From the NCBI GenBank assembly GCA_013176395.1, contig JABMLP010000013.1, positions 558,001 through 622,000 of the forward strand: 64,000 nt of DNA. The letters are read 5' to 3'. The position numbers and the translations under genes are program-made. The notes under the pieces are model-generated. The model was not told the origin of the DNA and did not search any database. It saw nothing but the letters and a program-made list of their open reading frames with translations. Origin of the DNA: Venturia oleaginea. Its lineage: Eukaryota; Ascomycota; Dothideomycetes; Venturiales; Venturiaceae. Within the stretch, counting starts at the first letter, position 1, and the number at the start of each line of letters is the position of its first letter. Of this stretch, positions 32,185-42,431 are shown one piece after another.

Positions 32185-33586
32185 GATCGCCATACCGTTC
32201 TCCATGACCGTGAGCTGAGGAGTCTTTGTCGACAATTGCGGAGCGAGGAAGAGTATCCCGCTGCGCTAGGATGGGGCGACCATGACCTAGATAGCAGACT
32301 TCAGGTGAAGCTGTCGGCAAGATCCTACCAGATCTATAGGGAGGTTGTGGAGGATATGCGAGACACCATCAACGCTATCAAAGACAGAATGGGCATTGGA
32401 GATAACGCAAAGGTAATGCCGTCACAACGCGATGATGAAGATGGGATGAAGCCGACAAAAAAGAAACAGAAAGCAGCAGCAGACGCGTCTTCGTCATTTG
32501 TTCAGAAAAGCAAGTTTGCCATGACTCGAAAGAGCTTTGACGATCTTATGGACAGGTTGAGATTCGACCGACCTGTCAATCAAAGCAATCATCTCGAGCT
32601 CTCCCATCAGGAACGTCGCCGCCGAAAGGAAGCACAATTCTCTAAACACGTCCGGCAATGCGCCGCGGCAATGTTCGAAGCCGTGAGCACGGCTCTGAGT
32701 TGTACGAGTCCAGAGACCCATACTCTCAGTCTGTCATATCGTCAAGAGGGTCTTTCTGTGCTTACCAACGAGTAACTTTGATTCATTGGCAAGCACTCCC
32801 ACAGCCTCGTCTACAGCATCGCAGCAGATTTTTGATCTTTGTCAGCCATTACGAGGTCTCGATACCACTAATTCAAACGACTGCCTAGGGCTACTCGTTG
32901 CACAACCAAGTAGTTTTGAAGTCTTGCCGTCACCCTCAGCACACGATATTCTCGATTTTGAGTCCTGCTATGTCTCTCTTCGTACATTTCTCGGCCGGAA
33001 AGAAACGAATATGCCAGCGATGTTCCGCGTCGACAAACTACGAACTGCAGTCGCAGTCGCATCATCCGTACTACAACTCTACGACAGCAATTGGCTTGGT
33101 AACTATTGGTCTTCCCACAGTGTCTATTTCATACGACGAAAGACACGCGATCTCTTCGAACAAGCCTATGTGTCGAGGCCGATACTGGCCAAAGATGCGC
33201 TGGATTGTGCAAGCAACAAGAACACAACACCGCCGACGCCTTATATTCGGAACTTGACCCTCTTTTCTTAGGGAATCTTGCTGATCGAACTTTGTCTGGG
33301 AAAGACAATTGAACAACTGCGACTACCAGAGGATCACTCACTGGGAGACTCAACACCTGATGCACTGGCCAACCTGAGCACGGCGGAACGATTGCTTCGA
33401 GGGAGTCAGCTTTCCAAGGAAGCAAGCTTGCGATATCAAAGTGCAGTCAATCGGTGTATACATTGCAACTTTGGCCAAGAAAGCAGTAGCTTGGAGAATG
33501 ATCAATTTCGGCAAGCGGTCTACGAATGCGTAGTAGCACCACTCGAGCAAGATCTCATGGCATTTGAAGGACCGCTGGGCATATGA
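32185..33586 (+). pseudogene. Broken DUF7580-like (HeLo/prion-associated type) gene
   Basis: Reads as the middle and C-terminal parts of the fungal DUF7580 family, found in NLR-like and heterokaryon-type proteins. The open frame starts after a TAG at 32182-32184 without an ATG, and the usual hydrophobic N-terminus is missing. The first part has DLDSRLQVKLSARSYQIYRE and a charged linker KPTKKKQK. The frame changes near 32771-32776 (a TAA in frame 1, coding continues in frame 2 with SLASTPTASS). The C-terminal part has LRTAVAVASSVLQLYDSNWL and GILLIELCLGKTIEQL, but with a TAG at 33269-33271 inside the LFSLGILLIEL-type segment. It ends AFEGPLGI. An intron ending TTTTCTTAG at the TAG cannot be excluded, but I found no donor. 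Confidence 0.65.
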
Positions 33587-34431
33587 ATTTTGAAACCTAC
33601 AATTTCAATGACCCTTTGATTAATGCTGATTTTTGTGGGGGCGCAGGCTTCGGAATATGCGTGAGACGCGGTTGAGTAATCGTGCGAGCCATGGGAGCGT
33701 TGTGTTTCCGAGGGGAATATGCAATGACCTGGATAGATACTCCTAGTTTTGAGTTTTTGGTGATGAATCGAAAGCCTGGATCTTTGGCGATATTTAAAGA
33801 TGTGCAGCTCTGAGGAGATGTGAAACTCGTTGCTGACGCAAGGAAGGGAAGAAACCCGACTCGGTTTTACGGATATGTCAAAAAACCTCGATGCTACCTA
33901 GGTAGCACGATACATAAATACAGTGTTGTCTTTTCAGCTGGTGGCCACGGGGTATGGCTGCGGATTTCAGGAGAATGGAAAAGGTTGAGTTGTTGTTGTT
34001 CTGGAAAACCCGCGGAAGCCTCGGTGTGGCCAGGACTTCATATTCTCCGCATTGAGTTCGACCAATTTAAACCACGTGGATGTCACGAGAATTGGATCCG
34101 TCAATCACTTTGGTATTCGTTTGTGCAGAGAACTGCCAAGCTCCTGCTTGGCAATAGGTGAACATGGGGAATCGAGCAAGATATCATGGCAGTCGAGACC
34201 CCTCTTAGCTTGTAGTCTTTGAGCATTCGAATAGTTCCAATCCATCAATGTTGGTCCTTTCAGCTCTGCGGGATTTTCAATTGCCTCCACCATCCGCTGT
34301 TCGGAGAAAGCAGATTGGCCAATTCTGTGGAGCGGCATCGATGTGCTGCCTCACAACCCGAGCTACCTATATAAGGACAAGGTGTTCGAGTATATGAGAT
34401 GGAAGCAAATACTTTCTTCCATCGTATTGAA
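33587..34431. other. Gene-free spacer
   Basis: About 845 bp between the DUF7580 relic and the 3' end of the M24 peptidase. Short frames only; nothing recognised. Confidence 0.5.
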
Positions 34432-35925
34432 TCAGTTCGGTGGTAGGGGCTCCCGTGGGTCCCTCGCCTCTCTACGACACAAATTCTCAGCTTCGCCACT
34501 TTCCTTGACCAGATAAACATCCTCATGCCTGACACCAAATTTCCCTGTAAGATATACACCCGGCTCATTAGTAAAGACCATGCCGGGTCTCAACATGGTC
34601 CCGTGATTGCCCTTGTTGAGATATGGGCTTTCGTGTGCTTTGATCCCGATTCCATGTCCCACTCGATGAGTGAAATAAGGTCCGTAGCCTGCAGCTGTGA
34701 TGACTTCTCGTGCAGCGATGTCAACGCTTGCTGCAGTGGAACTTGGTTTGAACTGAGCTCGAGCTGCAGCTTGTGCATTAAGGACAAGGTACCAAACTTC
34801 GAGTTTTTGTTTCAAGAGTTCTTTCTCTGCTTGTTTTTCTGAATCGGTTTGTGTTGTACTCGTCCAAGGCAGAATCGCACAAAAGTTGTGAAACATGCTT
34901 CTTTTCGGCGGATCGATGAAGATGCTTCTGCACACGTCTGACGAGTAGCCTAGATAATGTGCTCCCACATCAATCAAGATCATCGAGTTTTCCTTGATCT
35001 TATTGTTGCCCGTCACGAATCCTCCATGCGGAAGCGCCGCATTCTCATCGATCAGAACAATGTCGAAGAAAGGCTCAAACCCTATAGACAGCAACGTGTT
35101 GTCCAAGATATCCATGACTTGATTTTCAGTCAATCCAACTGTTAGACAAGGTCGCATCGCCCTGATAGCAATAACTGTCCCCGTATTGACAGCCCTCAAA
35201 ATCTCGACTTCAGGTCGCGTCTTGATCTGTCGCACAGCTTCAACTTCACCACCCAGACCTACCGTCTCAAAGCCAGCACTCGTGAGACCACGGACGATGT
35301 AATCCCTCAACTCCTCATCGACCATCACTTTCACTCCTTTCTTTCCAGCGAAAAATCCGTTTCGCAAGGTTGCATAGGGATCCCAGTGTTCCTCCCAACC
35401 CATAATCTCCAAGGGCTCTTCCTCATCCTGCACAGGAATCCCCAACATCCTTACCCTTCCAACTTCGAAAGCTGGAGCTAGAAACCTCATCCTGCCTCCA
35501 ATTTCTCCACTCGTAGCATTGGTAACTGGTTCTACTACCATGAGTAATGGGCGCTCTTCTGGTTTCCATGGCTCCCAGTCTCTCTGTGAGATGTTACCGT
35601 AGTACTGAAACGTGTATCCTGGTTCCAAAATGAACGCATCCAGGCCTTCAGCATGAAGCGCTTTGCCCAAATTGTTGCGGCGGGAAACAAACTCCGAGGT
35701 TGAGATTGGCTGAGCGCCCATGAGAAAGGAGAGATTTTCGTGGAAGTTTTTAATGCTGCATTCCTGCGCTTTGGTTGCGACACCATCAAGAAGCGTCCTT
35801 TGGAGAGTGGCGAGCTTTGTCTGGAACGGCAGTAAGAGCAGAAGGAGAAGTCCGGTTACGAGACCGAAAGACGCCCGTCTATCAGTCTTGGGATTCCAAT
35901 TAAAGGCGGGTGAGGTGTTCTTCAT
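34432..35925 (-). CDS. M24 metallopeptidase, Xaa-Pro aminopeptidase type, membrane-anchored
   Basis: Intronless, 497 residues. A short cytosolic N-terminus precedes a single TM (SFGLVTGLLLLLLLPF, about 19-34), suggesting type II anchoring. The creatinase-like N-domain (about 75-255) starts FVSRRNNLGKALHAEGLDAF. The pita-bread M24 fold follows with the five metal ligands: LIDVGAHY (Asp), YSSDVCRSI (Asp), HRVGHGIGIKAHESP (His), VFTNEPGVY (Glu) and VRHEDVYLV (Glu). Function is removal of N-terminal residues ahead of proline, or related dipeptide cleavage; the precise substrate and organelle are unknown. All ligands are in place, so probably active. Confidence 0.93.
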   Translation of the reverse strand: MKNTSPAFNWNPKTDRRASFGLVTGLLLLLLLPFQTKLATLQRTLLDGVATKAQECSIKNFHENLSFLMGAQPISTSEFVSRRNNLGKALHAEGLDAFILEPGYTFQYYGNISQRDWEPWKPEERPLLMVVEPVTNATSGEIGGRMRFLAPAFEVGRVRMLGIPVQDEEEPLEIMGWEEHWDPYATLRNGFFAGKKGVKVMVDEELRDYIVRGLTSAGFETVGLGGEVEAVRQIKTRPEVEILRAVNTGTVIAIRAMRPCLTVGLTENQVMDILDNTLLSIGFEPFFDIVLIDENAALPHGGFVTGNNKIKENSMILIDVGAHYLGYSSDVCRSIFIDPPKRSMFHNFCAILPWTSTTQTDSEKQAEKELLKQKLEVWYLVLNAQAAARAQFKPSSTAASVDIAAREVITAAGYGPYFTHRVGHGIGIKAHESPYLNKGNHGTMLRPGMVFTNEPGVYLTGKFGVRHEDVYLVKESGEAENLCRREARDPREPLPPN

Positions 35926-36806
35926 GCTCGAAAATTGGAAGTCTGTGTTCGTGTATGGAAGACGGAGGCTGTTATCGGTTGTCGGTTATCTACCGATACT
36001 GAGTGATGGATGATCTTGGAAGTGTCAGTTCTGTAGGACAAAGATAGACAAGGCAATAAACCTGATCAAAGACGTGTAATAGTAAGCCCCCAGAGTCACT
36101 CACGCATATCGAGGTGTACAGTACAGTGCTCCTGATGGCCTCCGATACAGTCGTGAGAGTATCCGAGAAAGGTGGATTCCGGATCTCGTTTCCTATCTAG
36201 AAAAAGTGGGAGGATCTTTGAAGATTGTGTCTGGCGATGAACAAAACCACTTGGGAACAAATTGACCGTGTATCGAAGCTCAAAGATTATGGCGATCATG
36301 AACTAAGCTTCATAACTCCCAGCGAAATTTCTGGCACCAAGTTCTACATTTGCCCTGTGCATTAAGACGATGCTTTGCTTCTTGCTCGTTCACATCTGCT
36401 TAACCGAAATTGGCTAGATCAAGGTCAAAAGTAGCTGGAAATCAGAGAGCTTTGGAGTTTGATTTCGTCTGCGAGCAGAATCGAAGGGAAATATGAAGAT
36501 AGCTACTGCACGTTCCAGTATTGATATGCAGAAGGAGCAATGTTTTCTAGCTGTCAAGAATGCCTTCGAGGACAAAAAATGGCGATGGTTCGGAAGTAGG
36601 TGTTGAAGTGAAATGTGTCCTTGACTATTCTAGCGGCCCGGCTCAATTTCTTGGTAGTCGCCGTCGCCTTCGGGGTTGCTAATAACACAATACACTCAGC
36701 CATCCACCGCCATAAAGCCGCACCTCTCGCACCTCTCGCGCTTCAATCCTCCTCGCAATCAACTATAATCCAGACCAATCAGGACCATAATCGCAAATTC
36801 GACAAA
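35926..36806. other. Intergenic between the M24 peptidase and Pho88
   Basis: About 880 bp; contains two divergent promoters. No gene or structured feature recognised. Confidence 0.5.
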
Positions 36807-37545
36807 ATGGCCATCAGCCCGCAAGTGTATGTATGCGCGCCTCTGCGACATAAATATTATAGCTAACATTTTGCAGGACCAACATCCTCATCATCTTGTG
36901 AGTTGATTGACGGGAAGATAATAGGACAGAGTGTACTAATCCCTGGCCAGGTTTATGATGCAGGCATCGAAGAAGGTCCCTTTCGAAGACCCTAATGTCC
37001 TTAATGGTGTCCGCGCCCTATACGTCCTCTCCAACGTGATTATTGCCGGAATCTATTTCTACGTGAAGATGCAAATAGACAAGAAGAAAGGTATGTTGAC
37101 ACCATCATCTTCGGGGATAAAAGTTGTGGGCACGCGACTAACTCTCACAGACATGACCGTCCTCAAATACGTCGAGCCAGCCCCTATGGGATCCACCGAA
37201 GAGCCAAAGGCTGTCACCACTACTATCCACGCATACGACCTAGAACAACTCAAGGCCCTTTTCAAGGCTCAAGTCATGGGTGTCGGTATGATGGCCGTCA
37301 TGCACGTCTACTTCAAGTACACCAACCCTCTCCTCATCCAGAGCATCATCCCGCTCAAGGGCGCCTTGGAGGGCAACCTCATCAAGATCCACCTCTTCGG
37401 ACAACCGGCAGCTGGCGAGCTCAAGCGACCGTTCAAGGCCGCCGCTGGATTGATGGGTGCCATGCAGGGTGGCGAGGTCAAGACGGATAAGAAGAGCGTC
37501 GAGGCTGCCGAAAAGTCTGGTCGTGGCGGCGCAAAAGAAGAGTAG
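36807..37545 (+). CDS. PHO88: Pho88 / Snd3 ER membrane protein
   Basis: Small ER membrane protein of the SRP-independent (SND) targeting route, also linked to phosphate-transporter maturation. Four exons (36807-36826, 36877-36897, 36951-37090, 37151-37545) encode 191 residues. Two are micro-exons of 20 and 21 bp; introns have GTATGT, GTGAGT and GTATGT donors with CAG acceptors, and phases close. The sequence runs MAISPQVTNILIILFMMQAS then GVRALYVLSNVIIAGIYFYV (TM), KDMTVLKYVEP and a second hydrophobic segment QVMGVGMMAVMHVYF. A lysine-rich soluble tail ends GRGGAKEE. Length matches yeast (188). Confidence 0.94.
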
Positions 37546-37744
37546 ATTTCTATTGTGGTGTATTTATAATTGGCACAGGTTACGAATTTTGGCATTGAGG
37601 CGATGTTTGGAGAATTGTATGTGATATGCGCATACAGAAAGCTCAGGCTTCTGTTTGGAATTACGATGTCTTTTCCTTTTGGCATGATCAGAGGCTACTG
37701 GACGCTAGTAAAAGTAGTCTTGCTTTGCTCGAAAAGTTGAGGCA

Positions 37745-38330
37745 TTACGATTCGGTTAACAGGCTCGGTTGTGAAGTCATTTGCAGCCGTGAGCGCGTGG
37801 CCGTTAACCACGAATAAATTATACATCCAAGCGTCTCCTCAAATATCTCAAAGAATTCTCTCATCTTCATCTTTCTCTTAGCAGCTTGCTTAGGCGTCTT
37901 CGTTCTATAATACAGTCTACCAATCTTCGTGCCCCTTTCCAACAAGAAGCCCTAACCACTTTAACACGATTACTCTTCACGGCCTGATACAGCACTGACC
38001 AAGTTCCCCTTTCACGGAAGTACATTGAGAATTCTGGCATCACTGCATCTATGCTTGCTCCTTCGCCCAAGAGAAGGTGCACTAGCTTAACGTTAGCATT
38101 GGCAGTAGCGATGGAAAGGGAGCTTGGTGCTATTGCTGCGCTGCGATTGAGATGTAGCAATCGAAGCACGATCTCGGTAGATATGTACGATTGTGCAGCG
38201 TCTTTGACTGCTTTCTGGTTTCTCTGTGCGCCGTGTTCTAAAAATCAGTCGAGAGTCGAGGCAACGCCTGCATCTATTTGTGACCGACATGTTCCCTCGA
38301 TTTCTGAGAAAGCTCGCGATGAGGCTTGAA
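37745..38330 (-). pseudogene. Decayed ankyrin-repeat gene
   Basis: The minus strand shows ankyrin-like helices in order: LDWFLEHGAQRNQKA, VLRLLHLN, LSIATANANVKLVHLLLGEG, then WSVLYQAVKSNRVKVVR and LLERGTKIG. Breaks: an in-frame TGA at 38245-38247 (after TLD, before FLEHGAQ) and a one-base frame change near 37945 (between KVVR and LLERG). No start codon is seen upstream, although weak similarity may reach about 38700. Best read as the remains of an ankyrin protein; a sequencing error could explain one break but not both. Confidence 0.5.
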
Positions 38331-39779
38331 TGTGCCGCGTGCAATTGAGAGTGTAGAGAAGGTCGAGAAACAGTTTTCCTCCCCTGTGTAATCCTACTGT
38401 AACTGCTTCATCCAACAAATCGTCGAATTGGACGCCTTGGTACAGGCAAATCTGCAGCAGTGGTGTGTGGCCTGTTTCTGTGGTGAGATTGGCCAGGGTT
38501 TAGAGGAAGATTTGCATGAGATGGCTTTCTGTGGTGGTTCCGTATTTTTTTTAAATATCCTTTGGCAGTTCCGACTTCTCCCAAGGCGAAGGTTTAGATT
38601 AGTTGAAGGATTAGCGATATACTTTCCAGGGCCTGATATTCTGTCTCGAGCGTGGCATGCCGGAGTGACTCAGTGAAAGTATTACAGTGAGAGGATTACA
38701 GTGAGGAAGAGCTGGAAGAGGCTTCTTTCATCGGATGGATGTCGCATTCCTTGAAACTAGGCAAGCATGTGTGAGAGATAGTCTGCTTTGGCTTCAATAG
38801 GTGGCGTGCTATTCAGCTTTGCCTCGCTTTCCGCTACCCTGGCCTCAAGGAAACAGAGTGTTTCCGGCGTGCTGTAGACGTGAGAACTTTGCTTCGGAAG
38901 GTTGGTGAGAACGTTCAGGAGATGATGAGTTCAACGAATCGATTATAGATAAAGAGAGTGGCTCTACTGTGTGACATTTAGAGACATTGGACAGGTAATG
39001 AACCTATCTTCGTAGCAAGGCTGAGCCGCGAAGACCTAAATCACTGCTTCGTAACTGATGATCCTGAATTTATGTTCCAACAGGTCGTTCAAAAGCTAGA
39101 AGCCTTTGTAGGGCCAGGACCGACAAGATTGGACCATGGCCGAACTGGTATGAGGATACGGATGCGAATTCGTGAAGTCGAGGCGAGGCCTGTTGTTGTC
39201 TAGTCTGCTAAGAGACTAGCGAACGCGATGCTCTGGTACAACGTGAACCATCAATGTCGAATGATTTAATACCACAATACTTTACTCGACAAGCGAATCT
39301 GACTCTGAATCAACTCGACGACTCGTATTACTGTGACCTCTGATAACGGCCCACGCCCAGTAATCGCCCATATTCCATCCACCATTCCTGCTACTAGGCG
39401 AGCCATCGATTCGACATCTACTCTCTGCCTCGCGACCCTTCATCTGATACACCCTTCGGACCAGCAACTACCCGCTCCTCATAATCACAAACGGACTGGT
39501 ACTCGGGAGACGACATAAGAGCCACTGTCCATACAAGTAGCTCTGAACTTCCCTTACCACGCTGGCTCTCACATCGTTAGCTTACTCACGCGCGAGCTAC
39601 CATCAACACTGACTGGCAAAGGAACGGCAGCTCCACCCTCGTAACATTGACGGCGCATTAGGCCGAGAGAAAAATTCGTTCCGACCTTCATTGCGCGTCT
39701 TTCGAAGCTTGAGGGCTGTGCGACAGCGACTCACTGCATTTCTGCAAATCCTGCAAAACAATCTTTCACATCATTTGGA
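38331..39779. other. Gene-poor spacer before the heat-shock factor
   Basis: About 1.4 kb. A 61-residue minus-strand frame at 39282-39467 (ends SESDSLVE) has no start context or relatives that I recognise. The region 39660-39779 upstream of the HSF start has scattered TTC/GAA pentamers (for example TTCGTTCC and TTTCGAAG) but no clean heat-shock element. Confidence 0.5.
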
Positions 39780-42061
39780 ATGCAGCGACCTCAAGGTACG
39801 CGAAAGCGCAGAGCTCCAGCAGCCTCCCCAGATCCTCTCACGCAGCAACAGGCCTTCAATTCCAATTTCTCCACCGGACAAGAAGACAATACGACTTTTT
39901 ACAGCCAATTAGTGGACTGGGCCAATGCGGATGGATCAGGCAATGTGAACTCACAGTTGACGAGCGTACCAGCATTCGACACGTCCATATACGACGCAAG
40001 CCTGGACAACTCGCTAGGACTGGCAACCGGTGGGGTTCCTTCAAATCAACTCGTCCGAAGACATCCAAATCAGCAATTGGTATCGCGAGGAAACAACGGT
40101 TGGCCAGACTTGGGCAACTCAACAGGTGGACCTGGACAGGGCGCATGGGAAGCAATGGATGAAGGAGAGGAAGATCTGGAACAACGGGCGCTTGTCGCTA
40201 AGAAGGAGGCACAGAGTAAGAGGAAGCAGATTCCGCCATTTGTGCAAAAACTTAGCAGGTGGGACGAATTCTATCAGCTATACAAACTATCGCTAACTCC
40301 AAGTCTAGTTTCCTGGACGACAATACCAATACCGAATTGATACGATGGTCAGACGATGGAAACTCCTTCATAGTGCTAGACGAAGACGAATTCGCAAGAA
40401 AGCTGATCCCGGAGCTATTCAAGCACAACAATTATGCATCTTTTGTTCGACAACTCAACATGTATGGCTTTCACAAGAAGGTTGGACTCTCGGACAACTC
40501 AATGAAGGCCAGCGAGAATAAGAGGAAGACACCGAGCGAATACTTCAACAAATATTTCAAGCGCGGAAAACCTGAGCTCCTATGGCTGATACAGAAACCG
40601 AAGAATCCAGCCAGCTCGAAGCGGAAACGGGAGGATGGAAAGGTCGGCGGCCTAGGAGACAGCGACGATGAGCGGAAATACACACCTGTCCCAGCCGAAG
40701 GACCGACAAAACCCAGCGTTGCCGCTGACGCATCAACAAAAGACGTTACGGTGATGCCAAAGACAGAATTAACGAATATGAAGCAAGAGCTTCGAAATTT
40801 GCAGCAGCAACAGAAAATGATATCACAGGTAATTGCGCAGATGAAGCGTCAGAACGATCAATTCTTCCAGCAAGCATCTACTTTCCAAGAAATGCACAAC
40901 CGACATGAAAATTCTATCAATGCGATCCTTACATTTCTCGCTACATTTTACAACCGAAGCTTGGAGGGACAGGGCGGCTTTGCAGAGATGTTTGGAAATC
41001 AACTGCCGCAAAACAATGGCCAGCATGGCAATATTGTAGATATGAGCGAGTACCCCGAAGATGAGCTAAACATGCCGCGACCAAACCAAATGCGGAGAAC
41101 TACCCGTCAGCCGCTACTCTTGCCTGCTCCGAATGCGAAAAAGGATGGTGCCTCTCCCCGATCACCGGTTACAGGTCGAGGCTCGACACTCAGTCCTAAG
41201 CCGCGAAATGCTCCAACATTCCCGCGAAACACGCGATCCACCACAAGCACAACGGCAAATGCTACGTCGGCCGCCGCGCCCCCCATCAAGACAGAGGCGG
41301 AAACCCTGAATCTGGTTAGCGACAGTAATGACATGATGAATGTCATCAATGCCGCAAATTCGGCAAGTCCTCCAACAACTGGACCTGGTCTTGACTTTGA
41401 CTCTGCTCTTCAGCACTTCCAGAATGCAGACGGTAACATTCCTCTCACCTCGCAACAGCGCACCGATGTTCTTTCCATGATGCAAGCCAACATGGGCAAA
41501 GGAGGAGCTCCAGCACCGAATCCTTTAGCAGCAATCAGCCACGCACTCACCCAAGATTCTCCCATGTCAGTCCCACAAATGCCAGCCTCTGTAGAGCAGC
41601 TCGCGTACCTTCAGAAACTGCAAGAGGCACAGGCGGCGCAAGTACAAAGCCTTGCAGATCGACTGCAACCGCTGTCACCCTCTGGACAGATCCCTGGGCT
41701 TTACGAAGGCAGCGGTGACCCACCACAAGACTTCGCGCTGGACGACTGGCTAGCGACTGGCGATTCGGGTGGATACTTTCCAAATCAGCCGTACAACAAC
41801 GATGCCGGGTTTGACGACGATCTCTTTGAGTATGACGGCAACCATGTACCTGAAGCAAGCGCCACGGCAAATGATGGCAATGCTAACAATGAGTTTTTGA
41901 GCGAGGAGAATGCACGTTTATTGGCGGAGAGTACTGGCAATGCAGGACGGGTTGAGAGTTTGAGCTCAAGAGGTACGAGTCCAACAAGCCCGGCTGATTC
42001 TTTGGCGCACCAAGCAGAGGATGAAGCTGGGAGTGCCACGAAGCGAAGGAAGGTCGGCTGA
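39780..42061 (+). CDS. HSF1: Heat-shock transcription factor
   Basis: Binds nGAAn arrays as a trimer and drives chaperone genes. Two exons (39780-40258, 40309-42061) encode 743 residues; the 50-bp intron (GTGGGA to GTCTAG) splits a Ser codon just inside the DNA-binding domain, after FVQKLS. The winged-helix domain (about 150-260) has IRWSDDGNSFIVLDEDEFA, LFKHNNYASFVRQLNMYGFHK and LLWLIQKPKN. A heptad region follows (about 325-395, KTELTNMKQELRNLQQQQK) for trimerisation. The long C-terminal half is Pro/Ser/Thr-rich with acidic patches (DPPQDFALDDWLA, AGFDDDLFEYDG), likely activation domains. The last residues ATKRRKVG could be a nuclear signal. Confidence 0.94.
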
Positions 42062-42431
42062 GCGATTGCCACTGAAGGATTCATTGCCTTATTGCAGTAT
42101 GAATAACGAGTTATGATTCTTACATGATACCATTTTTCCCCAGGAATAAGCTCAGCGTATTTGTTACGCTACATAGAATTAGTACTCTCGCCTCAGACAC
42201 GAGTTTCTTCTTTAATAGAAACATTCCCATCTGTGAGAGGATGAGACAAGGCTGCCATGTGCTCGTAATATTTTTTGTCACGGTGTCGAGGTATCTGATA
42301 GGGCAGAAAATGGAACCCCACCAGCGCGATCCAGACTTAGCTCGGTATATAATTTTTCTCGAAACCACTGCGTGACTTAGACTCCCACCTCAACCACAAT
42401 TTCTCCCTTAACCACACATAAGTCTCCAGCC
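42062..42431. other. Intergenic between HSF1 and the fusion gene
   Basis: 370 bp holding the HSF1 3' end and the promoter of the next gene. Nothing else seen. Confidence 0.6.
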
